Positions 54,777 through 64,000 of a stretch of DNA of 64,000 nt are shown piece by piece. Position numbers and translations under genes: made by a program. This DNA is from Flavobacterium segetis (GTDB lineage: Bacteria; Bacteroidota; Bacteroidia; Flavobacteriales; Flavobacteriaceae), in assembly GCF_900129575.1 (NCBI RefSeq), contig NZ_FQWE01000010.1:62001-126000 (forward strand), read 5' to 3'. Below the pieces are notes generated by a model that was given only the letters and a program-made list of their open reading frames with translations, ran no database searches and was not told the origin of the DNA. Within the stretch, counting starts at the first letter, position 1. Every line of letters begins with the position of its first letter.

Positions 54777-56105
54777 ATGGAGAATAGAAAAAAAGTTGCC
54801 TTTTACACGCTTGGTTGTAAACTAAATTTTTCGGAAACCTCGACAATTGCTCGTTCAATTGAAGGAGAAGGATTTGATCGTGTCGATTTTGAAGAAGTTG
54901 CTGATATGTATATAATTAATACGTGTTCAGTAACTGAAAATGCAGACAAACAATTCAAGCAAATTGTAAAAAAAGCAATGAAGCTAAATGATAAAGCATT
55001 TATCGCTGCTGTAGGCTGTTATGCGCAATTAAAACCAGAAGAACTTGCTGCTGTAGATGGTGTCGATTTAGTTCTTGGTGCCACCGAAAAATTTAAAATC
55101 ACTGATTATATTAATGATTTGTCCAAAAATGATATGGGCGAGGTACATTCTTGTGAAATTTCCGAAGCTGATTTTTATGTGGGCAGTTATTCAATTGGTG
55201 ATAGAACACGTGCTTTTCTGAAAGTGCAAGATGGGTGTGATTATAAATGTACGTACTGCACCATCCCATTAGCCAGAGGAATTTCGAGAAGTGATGAATT
55301 ACAAAATGTATTAAAAAATGCTAAAGATATTTCCGCTCAAAACATTAAAGAAATAGTTCTTACTGGCGTTAATATTGGTGATTACGGAAAGGGAGAGTTT
55401 GGGAATAAAAAACATGAACATACTTTTCTCGAATTAGTTCAGGAATTAGATAAAGTAGAAGGAATCGAGCGTTTAAGAATTTCGTCCATTGAACCCAATT
55501 TATTAAAAAACGAAACAATTGAGTTTGTTTCTAAAAGTAGGACTTTTGTTCCGCATTTTCATATTCCGTTGCAATCTGGTAGTAATGCTATTTTGAAGTT
55601 GATGAAACGTCGTTATCAAAGGGAAGTTTATACTGAAAGAGTGAATAAAATACGCGTGGTGATGCCGCATGCTTGCATAGGCGTGGATGTTATTGTTGGT
55701 TTTCCTGGTGAAACCGATGAACATTTCTTAGAGACTTATAATTTTCTAAACGAAATGGATATATCCTATTTACATGTTTTTACCTATTCAGAACGTGATA
55801 ATACGGAAGCTGTAAATATGGAAGGAGTTGTTGCTGGTAATGTTCGAGCAAAACGAAGTAAAATGATGCGTGGATTGTCGGTTAAAAAACGTCGTGCTTT
55901 CTATGAAAGTCAATTAGGAAGTAACAGAACGGTGCTTTTTGAAAGTGAAAATAAGGAAGGATATATTCATGGCTTTACAGAGAATTATGTAAAAGTAAAA
56001 ACACCATGGAATCCAGAATTAGTAAATACTTTACACCACATCAATCTAACTAAAATAGATGAAGATGGTAGTGTACGGATGGAGTTTATAAAAGAGTTGG
56101 TTTAA
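54777..56105 (+). CDS. mtaB: tRNA t6A37 methylthiotransferase MtaB
   Basis: A 442-residue radical-SAM enzyme that converts t6A37 to ms2t6A37 in ANN-decoding tRNAs. The N-terminal UPF0004 domain has its three cluster-binding Cys in TLGCKLNFSE, IINTCSVTENAD and AAVGCYAQLKP. The radical-SAM motif is DGCDYKCTYCTIPLARG near 150-166. A C-terminal TRAM-like region (VLFESENKEGYIHGFTENYV) follows. The sequence order matches MtaB rather than MiaB or RimO. It is monocistronic with a strong terminator. Confidence 0.95.
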   Translation: MENRKKVAFYTLGCKLNFSETSTIARSIEGEGFDRVDFEEVADMYIINTCSVTENADKQFKQIVKKAMKLNDKAFIAAVGCYAQLKPEELAAVDGVDLVLGATEKFKITDYINDLSKNDMGEVHSCEISEADFYVGSYSIGDRTRAFLKVQDGCDYKCTYCTIPLARGISRSDELQNVLKNAKDISAQNIKEIVLTGVNIGDYGKGEFGNKKHEHTFLELVQELDKVEGIERLRISSIEPNLLKNETIEFVSKSRTFVPHFHIPLQSGSNAILKLMKRRYQREVYTERVNKIRVVMPHACIGVDVIVGFPGETDEHFLETYNFLNEMDISYLHVFTYSERDNTEAVNMEGVVAGNVRAKRSKMMRGLSVKKRRAFYESQLGSNRTVLFESENKEGYIHGFTENYVKVKTPWNPELVNTLHHINLTKIDEDGSVRMEFIKELV

Positions 56106-56118
56106 AATACATTTTCTT

Positions 56119-56158
56119 AAATAACAAAACCCCTTGTAATTAAGGGGTTTTGTTATTT
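56119..56158. terminator. strong bidirectional terminator
   Basis: A 17-bp perfect stem (56119-56135 with 56142-56158; core ACCCCTT/AAGGGGT) and a 6-nt loop, between convergent genes. Confidence 0.9.
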
Positions 56159-56172
56159 AAGAATTTATACAC

Positions 56173-56889
56173 TTAAGGATTTGTTGACCAAATGCTACTA
56201 TTTTTAATAAACACTCTTCGGTTTAATTTAAGTTGAGCAATGATCAGTTCAGCCATATCTTCGGCTTGCATTACTTTGTCAGGATTTCCATCGGTAAGAT
56301 TTAATTCCTTAGCCATATTAGTTGCAACTGTGCTTGGCGTCAAAGCGGTTACACGAATGTTATGTTTACGCACTTCTTGCATCAATGAATCAGTCAAGCC
56401 TAAAACAGCAAATTTTGAAGCACTATAAGCACTTGTCAAAGCATTTCCGCTTAACCCAGCAGTTGATGAAATATTAATAATGTCACCTACTTGTCTTTCA
56501 ATCATATTAGGTAAAACGGCACGAGTAACATAATACGTTCCCATTAAGTTTACTTGGATAATGTTTTCCCAGGCTGCAGGCTCTAATTCTAAAAATTTTC
56601 CAAAAGCAGCAATTCCAGCATTGTTGATTAAGATGTCGATTGTCTTAAATTGAGTTAGTGCTTTTTCAACTGCTGAATTCACAGAATTTAAATCTGCAAC
56701 GTCAGCAACTACAGTTAGTGTTTTTACTCCTAAACCATTTATTTCGTGCGCCACTTCATCTAAATCAGATTGCGTTCTCGCTAATAAAATAACATTAACA
56801 CCTTCTTTTGCTAATGCTATGGCAATTGCTTTCCCAATCCCTTTTCCAGCACCAGTAACTAATGCATTTTTATTTTTTAAATCGTTCAT
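56173..56889 (-). CDS. SDR family NAD(P)-dependent oxidoreductase (3-ketoacyl reductase-like)
   Basis: A 238-residue classical short-chain dehydrogenase. The cofactor motif [12 protein letters not shown] is near 12-23, NNAGIAAFG near 88, and the catalytic Ser plus YxxxK are in [11 protein letters not shown] and [12 protein letters not shown] near 152-163. The composition is like 3-oxoacyl-ACP reductases or sepiapterin-reductase-like enzymes. It is a single leftward gene converging on mtaB. Substrate is unknown. Confidence 0.9.
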   Translation of the reverse strand: MNDLKNKNALVTGAGKGIGKAIAIALAKEGVNVILLARTQSDLDEVAHEINGLGVKTLTVVADVADLNSVNSAVEKALTQFKTIDILINNAGIAAFGKFLELEPAAWENIIQVNLMGTYYVTRAVLPNMIERQVGDIINISSTAGLSGNALTSAYSASKFAVLGLTDSLMQEVRKHNIRVTALTPSTVATNMAKELNLTDGNPDKVMQAEDMAELIIAQLKLNRRVFIKNSSIWSTNP

Positions 56890-57165
56890 AACTTTTTTTT
56901 GTAATGATAGTATGCGAAGTTATAAAATTTGTTTTTTTTAGATGTTAAACAAAAAACAAAAAAGTATTAACTTTTACCTTTATAAATAGTAAGTTCATTG
57001 AAATTTTAATTCAATAAAATTTATGTAGAATTCTGTAACACTATTGCTTAAAAAATATTCATTTTTGTCACTTACATTTTTACAAAAGTGAGATTGAATT
57101 ATGATCGCTAGAATTTACCCAAAGCCATTCTTCTTATAATTTAAAACTAATCTACAAAAATTCTT

Positions 57166-58038
57166 ATGAAAAAAATTACGCTGTTCTTAAATATTAGTAT
57201 TTTATTACTTTTAATTTCTTGTAAAAAGCAAGAAAAAATCGAATCAACAATAGTTGTCGAGCCAGTTGCCGTTAAGGAAAGAATTGAGCCTAAAAAGCGA
57301 TCTTTTCACATGGAAAGTGCAAAAGAGTGGTTAGCAAAAAACAACAATGATAGCACACAAGCTACGCTCGCTTATGCAATAAATAGAACGGATGCAGCTA
57401 ATTTTAAAAAAATGGATTCAGTTGTTGTAGCGGATGATTGGAATGGTGACATTGAATTTTACATGCCATTTCCGCTTGAGGTTTCCGCATTGGAAAAAAT
57501 TAATAAAATCGTGTACTTTTCATACCCTACTCAAACATTTGCCGCCTATGAGAAAGGACAACTAATTTACACTGGGCCAACAAATATGGGAAGAGAAAAG
57601 GACAAAACGCCTATCGGGCTTTTCTTTACCAATTGGAAAGCGGAAGAAACAATAAGTACTTTTGACGATGAGTGGGAATTACGTTGGAATTTTAATATTG
57701 CAAATAAATTAGGTGTTGGATGGCATCAATACAGCTTGCCAGGTTATCCTGCTTCTCATTCTTGTCTACGACTTCAGGAAAATGATGCAATCAAGCTGTA
57801 TACATGGGCTGAACAGTGGGTATTGTCAGATCCACAAACGGTTAAAGTAAAAGGAACTCCAGTAATTGTATTTGGAGCTTATGATTTTAAAGCTGCTAAA
57901 CCATGGTTGTCATTGGTAAATAATCCAAAAGTGTTAGACATTTCTGAAAGCGAAATTGAAACAGTAACCAAACCTTTTTTGTACAGCATATTAAAAGAAC
58001 AAAAAATTAGACAAGATTTTCAAAACGTTAGTAAATAG
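57166..58038 (+). CDS. L,D-transpeptidase (YkuD) lipoprotein
   Basis: A 290-residue lipoprotein with lipobox LLLISC (Cys at 19). The YkuD-type catalytic domain spans about 112-235: it starts at KIVYFSYPTQTFAAYEKGQL, includes NMGREKDKTPIGLF, and ends with the active-site segment PGYPASHSCLRLQENDA (H198, C200). The motif reads SHSCLR rather than the textbook SHGC-x-R/N; the Cys and preceding His are kept. It probably cross-links peptidoglycan or anchors a protein to it. It stands alone, with a terminator at 58236-58260. Confidence 0.85.
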   Translation: MKKITLFLNISILLLLISCKKQEKIESTIVVEPVAVKERIEPKKRSFHMESAKEWLAKNNNDSTQATLAYAINRTDAANFKKMDSVVVADDWNGDIEFYMPFPLEVSALEKINKIVYFSYPTQTFAAYEKGQLIYTGPTNMGREKDKTPIGLFFTNWKAEETISTFDDEWELRWNFNIANKLGVGWHQYSLPGYPASHSCLRLQENDAIKLYTWAEQWVLSDPQTVKVKGTPVIVFGAYDFKAAKPWLSLVNNPKVLDISESEIETVTKPFLYSILKEQKIRQDFQNVSK

Positions 58039-58235
58039 TATTATTATTTATTGTCCAACTTATATATCAATCGAAAATAAGTTCTTAAAGTTCGTAATAT
58101 TATATATCTTGAAAATTACTCCTATCAAATTATCAGTTGATTATTACTTCATCAATTGTGAAATAATAGTATAATAAATTTAAAAGGGACATTGCAGAAA
58201 TTTTATTATGAAATTATCTCTGATAATAAAAACAA

Positions 58236-58260
58236 AAAACTCCTGAATTTCAGGAGTTTT
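58236..58260. terminator. bidirectional hairpin terminator
   Basis: Arms AAAACTCCTG (58236-58245) and CAGGAGTTTT (58251-58260) with a 5-nt loop, between the converging transpeptidase and DUF2805 genes. Confidence 0.8.
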
Positions 58261-58264
58261 GCAT

Positions 58265-58543
58265 TTAGTCGAATTTATTTTTTATATAGTATTTACCATC
58301 TAAGTCTTCATCAAACTCATCAATTTTGACAGGTTTTGGCTTTGGCTTAAGAGATAATGCTTTCTTTTTCCACATTTCAAATTTTTCTGCAGGCATCTTC
58401 TTTTTCATGATCTCCAGAATCTCTTTTTCTGCTAGACCATATTCCTTTTTGATTGTTTCAAAAGGATTTTTTTCTTCTAAAGCCATCTTAACAAGTTTTT
58501 CTGTTTGCTCCCAGTTTAATTCTTTTCGGTTACTCTTTTTCAT
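58265..58543 (-). CDS. DUF2805 (TIGR03643) family small protein
   Basis: A 92-residue highly charged protein. The segment LNWEQTEKLVKMALEEKNPF (near 8-27) followed by IKKEYGLAEKEILEIMKKKM matches the DUF2805/TIGR03643 family, which resembles a helix-turn-helix. I chose the ATG at 58543; a GTG at 58546 would add one residue. The C-terminus is Lys-rich then acidic. Function is unknown. It is a single gene. Confidence 0.8.
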   Translation of the reverse strand: MKKSNRKELNWEQTEKLVKMALEEKNPFETIKKEYGLAEKEILEIMKKKMPAEKFEMWKKKALSLKPKPKPVKIDEFDEDLDGKYYIKNKFD

Positions 58544-58676
58544 CACGTGAAAATTAATTCAAATAAGTTGTTAGTGATTAATAATTTACATTTTTTATTT
58601 GATACCAATATTAAGAAAAAATTAGTTAAATCTATTCAAAACGTAAATTTTTTTATCTTTTTTATGCGTTTTATTT

Positions 58677-59489
58677 TTATGTTGGTTTTTGAAAGGGTAT
58701 TTTCAATAAATTCTTCAAATTGTTATGCTGTTTTAAATCAGGATGCGTGTCAACGCCATAAATTATTTTTTCTCTTGGTAGCGTCATAAATGTTCCAAAC
58801 ATTCTATCCCAAATTGAAAATATATTACCGTAATTACTGTCTGTGAAGGGTAGCACATGATGGTGATGTACTTTATGCATATCTGGCGATACTATAAAAT
58901 AACTCATTATCGTATCCATTTTTTTTGGAAGTGAAATATTCGCGTGATTGAATTGTGACGCAATCACAGATAGACTTTGGTACAAAAAAACCAGCCACAT
59001 TGGACTTCCAATTATTAAAACTCCTAAAGCTGTAAATGTGAATCGTATTATGCTTTCGCCAGGATGATGTCTGTTAGCAGTTGTGGTATCAATCCAAGTA
59101 TCAGTGTGATGAATCAAATGAAACCGCCACAAAATTTTCACTTTATGTTCTACTAGATGTACTAAATATGCAGCAATTAGATCTAGTAAAAGAAGTCCTA
59201 TTAGCGCGTAGAGCCAAATTGACATTTGAGGTAACCATTGTAAAATTCCAAAATTGTTAATAACTGAAAAATCAGCGATCTTTAATAAAATAAAAGCCAG
59301 TAAAAAATTGACAACTATAGTAGTTAAAGTAAAAAAAACATTGATTCCAGCATGTTGCCACTTTTTGTATTTAAAATTGAATAAAGGATACGCATTTTCA
59401 ATTAACCAAAATAAAGTGATTCCACCAACAAGGATGATACTTCTGTGGGAAGACGGTATACTTGAAAAATAATTTATAATTTCGTTCAT
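58677..59489 (-). CDS. sterol desaturase / fatty acid hydroxylase family protein
   Basis: A 270-residue membrane di-iron enzyme. The His clusters of the superfamily are present: HLVEHKVKILWRFHLIHHTD near 115-134, NRHHPGE near 142-148 and HKVHHHHVLPFTD near 211-223. Four or five hydrophobic helices surround them. Members hydroxylate or desaturate lipids, such as sterol precursors, fatty acids or carotenoids; the substrate is unknown. I used the ATG at 59489; a TTG at 59495 would add two residues. Neighbouring genes on the same strand are separated by at least 44 bp. Confidence 0.88.
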   Translation of the reverse strand: MNEIINYFSSIPSSHRSIILVGGITLFWLIENAYPLFNFKYKKWQHAGINVFFTLTTIVVNFLLAFILLKIADFSVINNFGILQWLPQMSIWLYALIGLLLLDLIAAYLVHLVEHKVKILWRFHLIHHTDTWIDTTTANRHHPGESIIRFTFTALGVLIIGSPMWLVFLYQSLSVIASQFNHANISLPKKMDTIMSYFIVSPDMHKVHHHHVLPFTDSNYGNIFSIWDRMFGTFMTLPREKIIYGVDTHPDLKQHNNLKNLLKIPFQKPT

Positions 59490-59533
59490 ATTCAAAAATA
59501 ATTAAACCAAATATAATAATTTTTATCTAAAAT

Positions 59534-60142
59534 TTATCGTATCAATCTGAAAGTGAGGTTTATTCTAGGATTTATAGGTTTTGCTGTTTTTGGTATTTGG
59601 TGTTTCCAGAAATGTTGTGTCGTTCCTTTCATCAACAGGAAACTTCCATGTTCTAATATTATACTTTTTTTTAGGGTCTTATCGCTATTGTGTTTTAATT
59701 GAAAAGTGCATTGAGCACCAAAACTGATTGAAGCAATTATTGGATTTATTCCTAATTCTTTTTCATTATCAGCATGCCAACCGTTGCTGTCTTTGCCATC
59801 TCGATATTGATTCAATAAAACTGTACTAAAATTAGTTTGTGCATAGCTTTCAACATCTGCTTTTAACTGTTGTAATAAAGAATTCCAAGGATGTGGTTGC
59901 ATTTTAATATTGGAGTAGGAATAGGAAAGTCCTTCATTTCCATACAAAGCAGTCAGCCGCGGTTGCGGATATACTTTTCCATAAACTTTTATATCATCTT
60001 GTTGCCAAAGAATTTCTTGTTGCAGTTGTAAGTAGATAGAATCAGCGGTTTCTTGATTGTAAAAATTGGGAAAATAAATAATTTCGGCATCTGGTAAGTC
60101 AAATACAACTGGCTCGGAGGCATAATCAAATAGCGATTTCAT
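59534..60142 (-). CDS. alkB: AlkB-family 2-oxoglutarate/Fe(II) dioxygenase
   Basis: A 202-residue dioxygenase that would demethylate alkylated DNA or RNA bases. The iron site HxD is in NGWHADNEKELG near 117-128, and the distal His with the 2-oxoglutarate Arg pair is in GTTQHFWKHQIPKTAKPINP, then RINLTFRLI near 174-202. The layout is that of AlkB2/AlkB3-like bacterial proteins. It lies 4 bp after the DoxX gene, so the two are probably cotranscribed. Confidence 0.9.
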   Translation of the reverse strand: MKSLFDYASEPVVFDLPDAEIIYFPNFYNQETADSIYLQLQQEILWQQDDIKVYGKVYPQPRLTALYGNEGLSYSYSNIKMQPHPWNSLLQQLKADVESYAQTNFSTVLLNQYRDGKDSNGWHADNEKELGINPIIASISFGAQCTFQLKHNSDKTLKKSIILEHGSFLLMKGTTQHFWKHQIPKTAKPINPRINLTFRLIR

Positions 60143-60146
60143 ATCA

Positions 60147-60500
60147 TTATGTATATTGGTAAGCCCAGTAAATCAAACCTAATTGCAAAGGCATTCGTAA
60201 AAGTAAAACCCATTTTGGCAAACCCATTCCCGCTTTTTTATCAAAATACATGTATAAATGTGTTGGAAAAATGGCCGCAAGTAAAGCAATTACGCCCCAG
60301 GCCGCAAAATTAGAAAGCGAAGGAATAATAAGTGCTATTCCTAAAATCATTTCAGCAGCGCCGCTAATTATGTTTAATAGTTTAGGATTTGGAAAATAAG
60401 GAGGAATGATTTTTATATAAATTCGTGGATTTCTAAAGTGATTTACTCCTGCGACGAAGTAAATCAAAGCCATAATATATAAGTGCGAAGGAAAATTCAT
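60147..60500 (-). CDS. DoxX family membrane protein
   Basis: A 117-residue protein with four hydrophobic segments and the DoxX-like sequence LYIMALIYFVAGVNHFRNPR near 7-26, then INIISGAAEMILGIALIIPS-type helix 2. An internal ATG (residue 9) could also be the start. DoxX proteins are small membrane subunits linked to quinone oxidoreductases or thiosulfate metabolism in some organisms; the role here is not known. It is the first gene of a two-gene unit with alkB. Confidence 0.85.
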   Translation of the reverse strand: MNFPSHLYIMALIYFVAGVNHFRNPRIYIKIIPPYFPNPKLLNIISGAAEMILGIALIIPSLSNFAAWGVIALLAAIFPTHLYMYFDKKAGMGLPKWVLLLRMPLQLGLIYWAYQYT

Positions 60501-60563
60501 AAAAAGTTATTTCATACGAATTTATGAAAAATGAATAGGATTACTGGCGCTAATTCATAATTT

Positions 60564-61487
60564 TTATTTCATCATAATTGTTGTTGATTGCTTGAAATTA
60601 ATGTTCATAATAACTATCGCAAAAATTATTAAAACAATACCAAACCATTGTAATGCAATAACTGATTCATTTAGTAAAGTGTAAGCCATCATAACTGAAA
60701 CTGGTAACTCAATAGCTGAAACAATACTACCAAGCCCTATTCCAGTCAATGGAAATCCAGCATTTAAAAGCATAGGTGGAATAATTGTGCCAAATAAAGC
60801 TAAGATTATTCCCCATTTAGCAAAAATTTCAAAATTAAAAGGAGTTACTTGAGTGATTAGTGCAAAACTAAAAACAATAACTGAACCTCCTAAAAGCATA
60901 TACAAACTTCTTTGTGCGGATGAAATGCCAGTTGCAACTTTATTAGCGGTAAACATAGTTGTAGTAAATGATGTTGCCGCTAATAAGCCAAATAGAATTC
61001 CTACCGGCCAGTTTATAGTGGCGTCGTTAAAATCAATTTTAAAGATGTTTATTGCTAGCGCTGTTCCTATTAAAACGATAAATACGGAAATTATTTTTTG
61101 TAATGATGGTGCTTTTTTATCTAAAAGCCATTCCAGTAAAACACCCATCCAAACTGTTTGCATCAATAAAACAATTCCTATTGAAACAGGAATATATTTA
61201 ACGGCTAAATAATAGAAGAGGCTTGTCATTCCTAGTGAAGTTCCTGCTAGCATTAAGTGAAATATATTTTTTTTAGACGCTTTAACCGCGGTGTTTTTAT
61301 TTTTTATTTTTTGGAATAAATTTAAAAGTAATAAACCTATAATTCCATATATAAACTGGGAAGTAGTTACTTCAGCTGTTGTAAATCCGTCATCGTAAGC
61401 AAGTTTTACAAAGGTGGCTAACATACCATAACTAGTAGCGCCAAATCCCACTAAGAAAACTCCCTTCAATACATTGTTTTTTGTCAT
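60564..61487 (-). CDS. EamA/DMT-superfamily transporter
   Basis: A 307-residue transporter with ten predicted hydrophobic helices in two EamA repeats. Helix 1 is VFLVGFGATSYGMLATFVKL; the first repeat ends near residue 150 (VFIVLIGTALAINIF) and the second spans about 165-300, with a conserved IVSAIELPVSVMMAYTLLNE. DMT transporters export amino acids, nucleosides or other metabolites. The substrate is unknown. It has its own TAnnTTTG element upstream. Confidence 0.9.
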   Translation of the reverse strand: MTKNNVLKGVFLVGFGATSYGMLATFVKLAYDDGFTTAEVTTSQFIYGIIGLLLLNLFQKIKNKNTAVKASKKNIFHLMLAGTSLGMTSLFYYLAVKYIPVSIGIVLLMQTVWMGVLLEWLLDKKAPSLQKIISVFIVLIGTALAINIFKIDFNDATINWPVGILFGLLAATSFTTTMFTANKVATGISSAQRSLYMLLGGSVIVFSFALITQVTPFNFEIFAKWGIILALFGTIIPPMLLNAGFPLTGIGLGSIVSAIELPVSVMMAYTLLNESVIALQWFGIVLIIFAIVIMNINFKQSTTIMMK

Positions 61488-61509
61488 TTTTTCAATTTTA
61501 AAAAGCGGG

Positions 61510-61517
61510 CAAAGATA
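61510..61517 (-). promoter_or_regulatory. putative -7 promoter element of EamA gene
   Basis: The minus strand reads TATCTTTG (TAnnTTTG), 23 nt before the start codon. Confidence 0.45.
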
Positions 61518-61613
61518 GACTATAGTTGTTACTAATGAATCATAAACTTCTAGTTAATTTGAGTGTACTATTTTATTAATAATGAACGAGGAGCATTTGA
61601 ATAAATCTGAAAA

Positions 61614-61621
61614 TAACTTTG
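61614..61621 (+). promoter_or_regulatory. putative -7 promoter element of TonB receptor gene
   Basis: TAACTTTG (TAnnTTTG), 97 nt before the ATG at 61719. The nearest upstream TTG is only 14 nt away, shorter than usual spacing. Confidence 0.4.
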
Positions 61622-61718
61622 TATTATCTGATACACAATTATAATTTAGGAAAAGTAATGCTGTTCGCTGTAACATTTTAGTCAATAGCGAGTCTATATA
61701 GATATCAAAATATAGATA

Positions 61719-63827
61719 ATGAAATATAATTATTGGTTTGTTTTCCTTGTTATAATTCTTGGATTAACATTAAAAGCTCAAGAAACGCCTGTAAAAGCAG
61801 TTGAATTAAATGAAGTTGCAATTGTCAAAGTTAAAAAGGCGATTGAGCAAAAGGCAGATCGCACCATATTTGATTTTGCAAACCAGCCGAGTCTAAATTC
61901 AGGTTCAGTGATGGAAGGAATCAAAAAATTACCAGGATTAATCGCTTCAGATGTTGCAGGAATGATGTATCAAGGAAAACAATTAGAAGTTTTCATGGAT
62001 GGTAGACCCTTAAATATAACCACTAATGAACTAAATTCCTTTCTGGAGGGAATGCCTGCAAATGCTATTGAAAAAATTGAAATTATAACGCAACCCGGTG
62101 CAGAGTTTCCAGCAACTTCAGGTGGTGCAATTATGAATATTATCACTAATGTCAATGCTAAAAAATATCTAAGTGCCACTTACACTAATAGTACAAATGT
62201 TACAAACTACGACAAATTGCGATACAGAGTGAGTAATAGCTTATTATTAAATGCTAAAAACAAGTATTTTGGATGGCAATTAAATCTAGGTCAAAGTTAT
62301 AACGAAACTGCAATTTGGACATCGGTAAATAAAACTGAAAATGATGCAAACTCATTAATTTCTCAAACAAATGCTAGTCGGACAGGTCGAAACAGTTTTA
62401 TTAAATCAGCAGTTAATTTTGATATTGGTTCAGACAGATTATTATTTAATTACGATTTAAATTACAGCAACAATAATAGCAACACGCTGGGAAATGGACC
62501 AGGTTTCAACACTAATGATGATTCGTTTACTGATGCTTTGCGCCAAGATTTTGTAGTAACGTATCAAAAAAAGTTTGAGGATAAAGCTAAAAAATTAGAC
62601 TTAAAATTCAATTTTAACAATAATCAAAATGACTTTATCCTCAATTCTAGAATCACGAATGCTGATATTTTAGACAATGCATCAAAGCAACAATTGTATA
62701 ATGCTAAAGTGGATTATACACAACCGCTAGAATTTTCAGATGAAGGCAAATTAAGTTTTGGCGGATTATTTGAAGCGTTATTATTTGAGGCTCAAAATAT
62801 GAATGTAATCAATCTAGATTATCAACGCAAAACAACGGCGGCTTATGGTGAAATACAGACTAAATTTAGTAAGTTTAATTTTATAGTAGGTGGTAGGGCA
62901 GAAGATTACAATATCAGCGGTAAAACGAATACCGCTACTTTAATTCCGTTTAAGCAATTTCGTTTTTTTCCAAATGCTAGTGCACAATATAATTTCAGTA
63001 GTTCAATATATTTTAATGTTAACTACAATAAAAAGATTAGTTTACCTAGTACGTCAGCATTAAATCCCAACAATACAAATTACCAAAATCCAAATGTTGA
63101 GTACTCCGGAAATCCTAATTTGCAACCTACAATCTTTGATAATTATGAAGTGAAATTAAGTGCTTTTGACTATGCATTTATTGGTTACAATTTAAGTTCA
63201 GCTAAAAATCAAGTGGTGAATAGAGTTTTACTTAATAATAATGTTGTGCTCAACACAAGTATAAATGTACCTGAAATCAAAATTCATAATTTCAATGTCG
63301 GGCTGCCTATTCCTTATATGCTATTTACAAAAGGACTTGCTGAAACTATGAAAATGAATGTTAATCCAGACACGATGAACTTTTTGTATGTTTATGCAGG
63401 TTATCAATTTCACCAAATTCCAGAAATTGACACTAATGGTTTTTGGATGTTTAATTTTATGTCACAAATTGTATTACCTAAAAAAATAAAGTTTGTAGCT
63501 AATTTTAATTATATCGTTCCTAAGGGGAATTATTTTTACTTTATTGCCGAAAAGCCATTTAGAAACACACTTGATTTAACGCTTTCTAAAAAGTTTTTCA
63601 AAGATCAAGTTTCGGTTTCTGTAACTGCAGATGATGTACTCAATTCTACAAGATCTGTGTTTAGTTCTGTAAATACTCCTTTATTACTTTTTAATAAAAA
63701 TGATACGCGCCGATTTGGATTCAGCATTAATTATAAAATTCCAACCAGAAATAAATTAGCATCTGAAGATCCAAGCTTGTTAAATAAAGAAAAGAAAGAA
63801 GAAGGCGATATTCCTTTAAATCAGTAA
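61719..63827 (+). CDS. TonB-dependent receptor / outer membrane beta-barrel family protein
   Basis: A 702-residue outer-membrane receptor. A signal peptide (MKYNYWFVFLVIILGLTLKA) is followed immediately by a plug region: SVMEGIKKLPGLIASDVAG near 67-85, QLEVFMDGRPLNITTNEL near 93-110 and IITQPGAEFPATSGGAIMNI near 126-145. The rest, from about 155, is the beta-barrel of the OMP_b-brl_3 type. The carboxypeptidase-like N-terminal domain found in many Bacteroidetes relatives is missing. There is no SusD or regulator neighbour, so the ligand is unknown; members take up siderophores, peptides or lipids. Confidence 0.9.
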   Translation: MKYNYWFVFLVIILGLTLKAQETPVKAVELNEVAIVKVKKAIEQKADRTIFDFANQPSLNSGSVMEGIKKLPGLIASDVAGMMYQGKQLEVFMDGRPLNITTNELNSFLEGMPANAIEKIEIITQPGAEFPATSGGAIMNIITNVNAKKYLSATYTNSTNVTNYDKLRYRVSNSLLLNAKNKYFGWQLNLGQSYNETAIWTSVNKTENDANSLISQTNASRTGRNSFIKSAVNFDIGSDRLLFNYDLNYSNNNSNTLGNGPGFNTNDDSFTDALRQDFVVTYQKKFEDKAKKLDLKFNFNNNQNDFILNSRITNADILDNASKQQLYNAKVDYTQPLEFSDEGKLSFGGLFEALLFEAQNMNVINLDYQRKTTAAYGEIQTKFSKFNFIVGGRAEDYNISGKTNTATLIPFKQFRFFPNASAQYNFSSSIYFNVNYNKKISLPSTSALNPNNTNYQNPNVEYSGNPNLQPTIFDNYEVKLSAFDYAFIGYNLSSAKNQVVNRVLLNNNVVLNTSINVPEIKIHNFNVGLPIPYMLFTKGLAETMKMNVNPDTMNFLYVYAGYQFHQIPEIDTNGFWMFNFMSQIVLPKKIKFVANFNYIVPKGNYFYFIAEKPFRNTLDLTLSKKFFKDQVSVSVTADDVLNSTRSVFSSVNTPLLLFNKNDTRRFGFSINYKIPTRNKLASEDPSLLNKEKKEEGDIPLNQ

Positions 63828-64000
63828 AAATTATTTCATTGGATATTTATGATAGGTGTATGTTAACACGTAAAAGATTTGTCATCAACATAAGATTTAC
63901 ACTCAACAAATATGTATCATCATTTTTTTGAAGTTAAATATCTGAGAATAGTAGTGCAACTTGAATTAAAATTTTTGATGTAAGCTTTTTGATGATGCAT

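Noticed and set aside
59493..59500. TAnnTTTG element at the sterol desaturase start
   Set aside because: It lies only a few bases from the start codon, so a transcript from it would begin within the coding region.

Overview
The window reads as a chromosomal segment of a Flavobacterium-like member of the Bacteroidetes. The support is the AT-rich sequence, SusC/SusD and FecI/FecR families, TAnnTTTG promoter elements upstream of many genes, a GAPDH with a long N-terminal extension, a DUF2805 (TIGR03643-type) small protein, and weak or absent Shine-Dalgarno sites. It is mostly housekeeping and ordinary accessory sequence. I see no complete insertion sequence, prophage, CRISPR array, rRNA or tRNA.

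Layout. 1-2.9 kb: the 5' part of a pyridoxamine-phosphate-oxidase-like gene, a secreted TlpA-type thioredoxin and a GT9 glycosyltransferase. 3.5-12.9 kb: an ECF sigma factor, a FecR anti-sigma factor, a SusC receptor with an STN signalling domain, a SusD lipoprotein, an unrecognised lipoprotein and a di-heme cytochrome c peroxidase, all on the plus strand. This is the most distinctive locus. 13-17.5 kb: a CDGSH Fe-S protein, a racemase-like protein lacking one catalytic Cys, an Asp-box repeat protein, small hypothetical genes and gene-poor sequence. 17.5-28 kb: a beta-hydroxyacid dehydrogenase, an APC permease, GAPDH, a DegQ-type protease, then dapF, a GNAT gene, mltG, a DUF2279 gene and a lysozyme-like gene, which is a cell-wall group.

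28-32.8 kb: minus-strand udk, a DivIC/FtsB-like gene and both methylmalonyl-CoA mutase subunits. 32.9-35 kb: a Crp/Fnr regulator, a pirin and a YceI gene interrupted by an in-frame TGA. 35-43.3 kb: an SDR reductase, an RsmI-like methyltransferase, a low-molecular-weight tyrosine phosphatase, dnaA, a thioesterase, a YigZ-family gene, a HAD gene, ribD, a GNAT gene and prmC. 43.7-54.6 kb: a MacB-like permease, hisS, grpE-dnaJ, a NatAB-like ABC exporter, an NtrC-type regulator without a DNA-binding domain, a 49-residue peptide gene, a one-domain DEAD-box-like protein, a DUF2007 gene and a Cof-type HAD gene. 54.7-64 kb: mtaB, an SDR gene, an L,D-transpeptidase lipoprotein, a DUF2805 gene, a sterol desaturase family gene, alkB-doxX, an EamA transporter and a TonB-dependent receptor.

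The most notable non-genic signal is a family of three dispersed intergenic elements (18.66, 45.10 and 51.32 kb). They have related flanks around an unrelated hairpin, and the 45.1 kb copy holds an inverted repeat of about 92 bp. The best candidates for new biology are the sigma/anti-sigma/SusCD/peroxidase locus, the variable-hairpin repeats, and single-domain versions of normally multidomain proteins.
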